The notes under the pieces were generated by a model. It was not told the DNA's origin. It did not search any database and saw only the letters and a program-made list of their open reading frames with translations. Position numbers and translations under genes: made by a program. A stretch of DNA of 46,080 nt from Lingula anatina (taxonomy: Eukaryota; Brachiopoda; Lingulata; Lingulida; Lingulidae). Positions 42,007 through 46,080 of the stretch are shown piece by piece (the first letter of the stretch is position 1; each line of letters opens with the position of its first letter). Location of the stretch: NCBI RefSeq assembly GCF_001039355.2, contig NW_019775791.1:796038-842117 (forward strand), read 5' to 3'.

Positions 42007-43396
42007 CTTCATCATTGAAACAGAAGACAGAAAAAACAATCAAACAAAAACATTTTCTATCTACGAAATAATTTTGATACTAATCTAAGGGCAATAAATA
42101 TATTATAGTTACATGTTTAATATCCGTGATTTTCCCACGAAATGGATGTTTTGTACTATTTCTGATGAAACAGCTGAATGATTCATTTACACCGCCATGT
42201 CGTACTGGTATTTCAAAAGGAAATCTCGACATCAGGTACAAGTAATTATAGCGTTTTATCGTTTTTGAAGGTCGAAACTGGGGCAGATGATTAAGTTTAT
42301 TTTCCGGATGGGAGAGACCAGACAAGTTGGCCACGTTAGACACTTCTGTTCTTTTTCAGTCAACTGGGAACAAGAAATAGAGCAACAAAACCGGTTTTAG
42401 GACTAGCGCCAAGGATTGAGCTACAAATGCAATGCCATTGATTTGCAAGTGCACATGATTTAGCCTACAATTTGACAAGACACACCCCATGACAGGTGGG
42501 GCAGGTACGAATATTATACGTATTGCAGTCAGCAGTGCATGCAAATGCTAAGGAGTATGTTTTTCGCATTTTCATTTTATTACATTGAATTTTTTAGCCT
42601 TCCCTAAATCTTTAGTTCTATGCAAGCATTGCCTTCAATATTTTACATTTTCTTTGAAGAAAAAAAATAAGAGCCCAAATAACTATGAATCAACCAGGGT
42701 TCAACTTGCCCCGAGCCAAGTGGTCCAACAAACCCCTGGTGCACATTTTTATTCTACAGGGTTGCAGCCAATTTTGGGACTAAAATGCCGTAAACGCATC
42801 CTTTATACTATCATGAAAATAGACTTTAAACCCTCTTCAACAAAGTTACTTTACTTTCAGATGCAAAAAAACGGTTCATTTGGACTCATATTTTCGCTCA
42901 AGGAAACGGTTTTTCACGATCAACGATTCCATGGTATTGTGGGATTTGGTGAAGGTACAAGATCAAATTTTGTACAACATAGGATATTTTTGGACAAGAG
43001 GCCAGGGACCAGCTTACCCCAGCGTCCAACTAACTGCGGTATCCCGGCCTAAGTGAAAAAAAGTGAATTTTGGAACATTTTCAAAAGCGTGCAGTATACC
43101 TTACACATTGCCAACTTATAATTTTCAAAGCTGCCTCTGTACTTTATACGTGTATTTTCTCATCGTACTAGGTACCATGTAACATGTAAAACGATATTTT
43201 ACCTTTGCAAGATAACACTCATCTCAGCGTCTGTATTTTCCAGTGTCCTATGGTACACGGCCGGACGTGAGAAAGTTTTACTGGTTGTGGTAGTTATCAC
43301 ATAAACCACAGTGATTAAACCCACCGCTGAAATAACGATAAGCATATACAACTGAAGGCGACCAACAGATATTGTCCTGTAACACTGCTCAGCCAT
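40977..43396 (-). CDS. Galactose-3-O-sulfotransferase family protein, two exons
   Basis: Golgi type II membrane enzyme that transfers sulfate from PAPS to the 3-hydroxyl of galactose on glycolipids or glycans (family knowledge; the substrate here is unknown). Exon 1 43396-43203 and exon 2 42006-40977 join in phase 2 to 408 codons (407 residues). Cytoplasmic N-tail 1-13 or so, signal anchor about 14-36 (LQLYMLIVISAVGLITVVYV), then stem. The 5'-phosphosulfate-binding loop is RKVHKCGSTTVFNIF (K109 on; GST with an invariant-type K and S/T). The 3'-phosphate-binding motif is LLREPFSQFRSAFSYYKK (R178, S182). Then NNMAQFLGG and FVILIEHLDECLVFLKRELC, as in Gal3ST enzymes (Pfam Gal-3-O_sulfotr). Family members are commonly 400-430 residues. 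CG replaces the more usual TG in the phosphosulfate loop; the effect is unknown. The position next to LRP5/6 suggests no shared function. Confidence 0.9.
42007..43202. other. Intron of the sulfotransferase gene
   Basis: 1.2 kb. An 87-codon open frame at 42343-42080 (minus) does not join in phase with both flanking exons. No repeat recognised. Confidence 0.6.
43203..43396 (-). CDS. Sulfotransferase exon 1, signal anchor
   Basis: ATG at 43396-43394, encoding MAEQCYRTISVGRLQLYMLI, a hydrophobic helix and a short stem ending MSVILQ; donor CAAAG then gtaaaa, phase 2. It matches the phase of exon 2 exactly and supplies the type II anchor that exon 2 lacks. Confidence 0.8.
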
Positions 43397-43531
43397 TGGT
43401 AGTTAGAGTTCATGCAATCCAAAAATGTGTAGAACAATTAGTTTTAAATGTGCCTTGAAGAAACTCACTGATTGCTTTATAAAGTCATAAAATTACCCAT
43501 GTACACGTATGAGAGATACTTCACACACCTT

Positions 43532-43778
43532 GGGTTGCGTTCACAATTAACCTATCGTAGTAGCTGGTGCGCACTCACTCAACGTACGGGAACTCTTGCT
43601 GAATACAACCAGATTAACACGCTTCTTCTTGTTTCTAAAGTACTTGTATAATCACCAGAATTTTTGTATTCTATTCAACTCGAGGTGGCGTGTTCATGTG
43701 GTTGCATTCGACGAGAGTCCCCGTACGTGGAATTAGTGCGTACTTAGCTGGTTCGATCGATATATTGTGAACACAGCC
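43532..43778. mobile_element. Foldback family, copy E, best-preserved full copy
   Basis: Left GGGTTGCGTTCACAAT pairs with the reverse of ATTGTGAACACAGCC. Inner arms GTACGGGAACTCTTGCTGAA and (reversed) GTACGGGGACTCTCGTCGAA also pair, then AACCAGATTAACACGC with AACCACATGAACACGC. Arms of about 90 bp flank a centre of about 65 bp. It lies about 140 bp upstream of the sulfotransferase start codon. Confidence 0.8.
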
Positions 43779-44285
43779 TTCGCGCCTCTTAATTCACAGC
43801 TGTCACATAGTGCTATGTCTAATTTAGCAGTGAGCGTTTTCACAAGATGCAGGAAAGCCACCATTCTCATCTCTTCTGACATGCTTTATTTACACTCTTG
43901 CTGGAAATAGTGGAATATTTGAAAAGAAGTTTACATCTGTGATTCCAGTCATGCTCAACCAATACAAAATGCATCGTTGAACCAGTTCGTTATCTTTATG
44001 ATTTATACGGTGGATATTTTTGTTTATCCGATAGAGCAACGTCACGTAAGAGAAATAGAAATCTAATACTGGACTTACATGTATGAACCTGATAACGATG
44101 CGGTACCGATCGCAATGTGTTATATATTGATGAGGGAAATTATTTAATTAAAAACTTGGCTTATAGTAATAAGAACTGAAAATTGTCTACTGCACCTTCA
44201 TTGTTTTAATTTTTTTAAAAATCTTTGCAATCATTTCCAAACGGCAATTAAATAACACGGACAAACAGGAGAGAAACTGCACCAG

Positions 44286-44360
44286 TGGCAGATTTAGAGG
44301 GGGTCAGGGGGGTCCTGACCCCCCCCCCCCCTTCGGTTTCTGAATATATCACACTAATAG
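44286..44360. mobile_element. Fragment of the 6899-type inverted-repeat element
   Basis: CAGTGGCAGATTTAGAGGGG, GGTCCTGACCCCCCC, TTCGG and ATCACAC(T/C)AAT follow the reverse of the right end of 6899-7145. Similarity stops near 44360, so the copy is truncated. Confidence 0.7.
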
Positions 44361-44617
44361 TCATAGTAAAAAAAGTAACCTATCTAGGAACGCTCCGTGT
44401 CGGCTTCTCAAATAAGTGCTCATGTGCATGAATATTGATGAACTTTAACAACGTTGATGATAATACCATGTTTGTATGCTCTCGATGCGCGGGATGAAAT
44501 ACACATGTACGGCTCACGGCCTATTGATTGTTATGACATAAACATGTACATGAACAGCCTAAATTGCCCTCTCTGTGAGAAAGGAGAAAGTTTTCATTTG
44601 ATCCACACCCTTCCAAC

Positions 44618-44700
44618 GAAGCTGCTATGGCTTCGTGGTTACTCGGTCGTCTTGTAAACAGCTAAACACAGATAGACGCGGTTCGAATCCTTAAATTTAC
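44618..44700 (+). repeat. tRNA-like (SINE-head-like) segment
   Basis: A perfect B-box GGTTCGAATCC at 44680-44690 lies about 35 bp after an A-box-like TGGTTACTCGG at 44637. It does not fold into a convincing functional tRNA by eye. A SINE head or tRNA pseudogene is likely. Confidence 0.4.
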
Positions 44701-44779
44701 AATGTGATTGTTTTGCTCGAAATAATTTCTAAAATTTGCGTTTGATTTCTATAAGAAGAAACTCGTAAGTACGGAGGAT

Positions 44780-44890
44780 GGGCGGTTCAGTCACGGCGCA
44801 GGCGGTAGCGTGCTTGGTTGCAAAAAAAAACCCAAGCCATAAGCAAACCATGGTGACGGCAAGTCACGAGCTCAAATCCCAGATGACGCA
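44780..44890 (+). repeat. Second tRNA-like segment
   Basis: GGCGGTAGCGTGCTTGGTTGC resembles an A-box region in shortened form, and GAGCTCAAATCCC resembles a B-box about 60 bp on. An A run lies between. It may be a decayed SINE; weak evidence. Confidence 0.3.
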
Positions 44891-44997
44891 CGCCAGTTCA
44901 CCACGACGACGAGCTGGCCACGCAATCGAAAACCAATTCAGGCATTCGTGTGTCCGAACAAGTTCCCTTTTGTATAATTTGGTATCCGGTATAATTG

Positions 44998-45374
44998 CCT
45001 CCGCCAAGGAGGTTGTTTTCACGTCTGTTTGTCCGTTTGTCTGTCTGTCATCAACATAACTCAAAAAGATATGGACTGATTTTGATGAAATTTTCAGGAA
45101 CTGTCAGAAGTGGGCCAAGAGATGATTAGTTTTTGGTGATGATCCGGATCAATATTATAACCAATCAATAATCAATAATCAAAAATCAATCATCAACATA
45201 ACTCAGAAAGTTATGGACCGATTTTGATGGAAATTTCAGGGTAAGTCCTAAATGGGTTAACTTAGAAGTGATTAGTTTTTGGTGGTGATCCGGATCAATA
45301 ATCAATCAATGATCAATAATAATAAAAAATGCTGCCTTGGCGGAGGTCTGCGCTCTCGGAGTGCTTTTCTAGTT
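44998..45374 (+). repeat. CCTCCGCCAAGG repeat with internal duplication
   Basis: It begins CCTCCGCCAAGGAGGTTGTT and closes with TGCCTTGGCGGAGGTCTGCG, giving short terminal inverted repeats, then CTCTCGGAGTGCTTTTCTAG. The inner block CATCAACATAACTC.. to GATCCGGATCAAT occurs twice (from 45049 and 45191, period 142). This repeat type is widespread in marine invertebrates (from memory). Confidence 0.75.
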
Positions 45375-45764
45375 TGATATTAGTGATCGATTTTGACAAC
45401 AAATTCTTGCTCGACATTATCATAAAGTCTGCGTCGTCAATTATAATTCTTTCTCTGCTTAAAAGTCTTTAAAATGATGCTTGAACGGGAATGGTCATTG
45501 ATCTCTATATTTTACCAACTACGCAACAGAACAAAACTTGAATTGAGTCAATACCTTACCAGGCATGGCGTCACACATGTCATACAGCCCTTTCATGAAA
45601 AAAAGCTATCTGCTCATTGTGACTATCAGCAAGAAAAGTTTTTTCAAAAGCCGCTATTGCTCAACCTAATCATACATTTTGTTTTTTTATGCCCCCCTCC
45701 TTTGGCCTTGCTTATCAAGACTGTACATGTATATATTCATACAGTTCGCCTCTTAAATTTTCCG

Positions 45765-45853
45765 TGTTCGGACCCCGCGCCAAGGGGGGAGGGGGGCAAT
45801 TTCGCATCCGCGGACATCCCGCCCTCCAAAAAATTCTGGATCCGCCCCTGTGC
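45765..45853. mobile_element. Fragment of a GGGGCGGATCCAG-ended element
   Basis: Its right end is CTGGATCCGCCCCTG. Read in reverse, it gives CAGGGGCGGATCCAGAATTT and a G-rich stretch whose translation is GRIQNFLEGG. No partner end is found to the left, so it is a partial copy. Confidence 0.65.
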
Positions 45854-45978
45854 ACTGTTATATATAATAACCTTTTTAACGACCATCACGTTCAAAGAGG
45901 TTGTACAGAAAGTCATCAAAGACAATGACCGGTGGTAAAACACTTTATTTCTTATATTGGAATAAAATCCCTGATAAT

Positions 45979-45989
45979 CCCCCCCCCCC

Positions 45990-46053
<64 letters not shown>

Positions 46054-46080
46054 AACAAAAACATAAAAAAAAAAAAAAAA
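45979..46080. repeat. Poly(C)/poly(A) tract at the window end
   Basis: About 12 C then about 60 A, followed by ATAAACAAAAACATAAAA and more A. It may be a retroposon tail, a simple repeat or an assembly edge. Confidence 0.85.

Larger units (their letters stand above)
43397..46080. other. Right-hand intergenic region, repeats only
   Basis: It contains a foldback element, two fragments of GGGGCGGAT-type repeats, two tRNA-like segments, a CCTCCGCCAAGG repeat and the terminal poly(A) tract. No protein gene supported. Confidence 0.6.

Noticed and set aside
42080-42343. 87-codon minus-strand open frame inside the sulfotransferase intron
   Set aside because: It has a possible donor after the CAT codon, but its end phase (0) does not fit exon 2 (needs 2), and the strong acceptor before it brings in stops. 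Exons 1 and 2 join in phase without it. An alternative terminal exon is not excluded.
45737-45943. 68-codon minus-strand open frame with GRIQNFLEGG
   Set aside because: The same repeat class as above, at a fragmentary element.

Overview
This is a window of eukaryotic nuclear DNA from an animal, most likely a marine mollusc and quite possibly a bivalve. The reasons are intron-rich genes with GT-AG junctions, AT-rich introns, a single LRP5/6-type gene, a Gal3ST-type sulfotransferase and many short inverted-repeat elements, including the kind whose chance translation reads GRIQ(D/N)(F/Y)L(K/E)G. The taxon is an inference. I see no rRNA gene, no CRISPR array and no viral or bacterial gene.

Layout. 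(1) About 1-5960, minus strand: the 5' five coding exons (131 codons) of an unrecognised gene with one degenerate EF-hand-like segment; the gene continues beyond the left edge. (2) 5961-8123: divergent intergenic region with one inverted-repeat element. (3) 8124-36873, plus strand: a complete LRP5/6 (arrow) Wnt co-receptor gene in 16 coding exons. They join in one open frame of 4890 nt (1629 residues plus stop). It encodes a signal peptide, four YWTD propellers each followed by an EGF module, three LDL receptor class A modules, one membrane span and a cytoplasmic tail with five PPPSP-type motifs. The signal-peptide exon at 8124-8178 lies 7.1 kb from exon 2. The 3' UTR runs to a poly(A) signal at 38829. 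(4) 38850-40730: intergenic, with a foldback element of about 700 bp. (5) 40977-43396, minus strand: a two-exon galactose-3-O-sulfotransferase family gene (407 residues). (6) 43397-46080: repeats only, ending in a long poly(A) tract at the window edge.

How the genes relate: LRP5/6 is the Wnt co-receptor and the sulfotransferase is a Golgi enzyme. They look like unrelated neighbours, with no sign of a cluster or operon.

Most unusual observations: in the LRP5/6 gene, the 3' ends of two EGF exons (exons 4 and 13) are tandemly repeated together with their splice donors, which gives three and two identical donor sites in series. A third exon (exon 8) has a 35-bp fragment of itself 110 bp upstream in the preceding intron. 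The window also holds at least six families of short inverted-repeat elements. One has a copy at each end of the window's left two-thirds (4475 and 32994, opposite orientation), and another has five copies. I found no convincing new multi-gene system.
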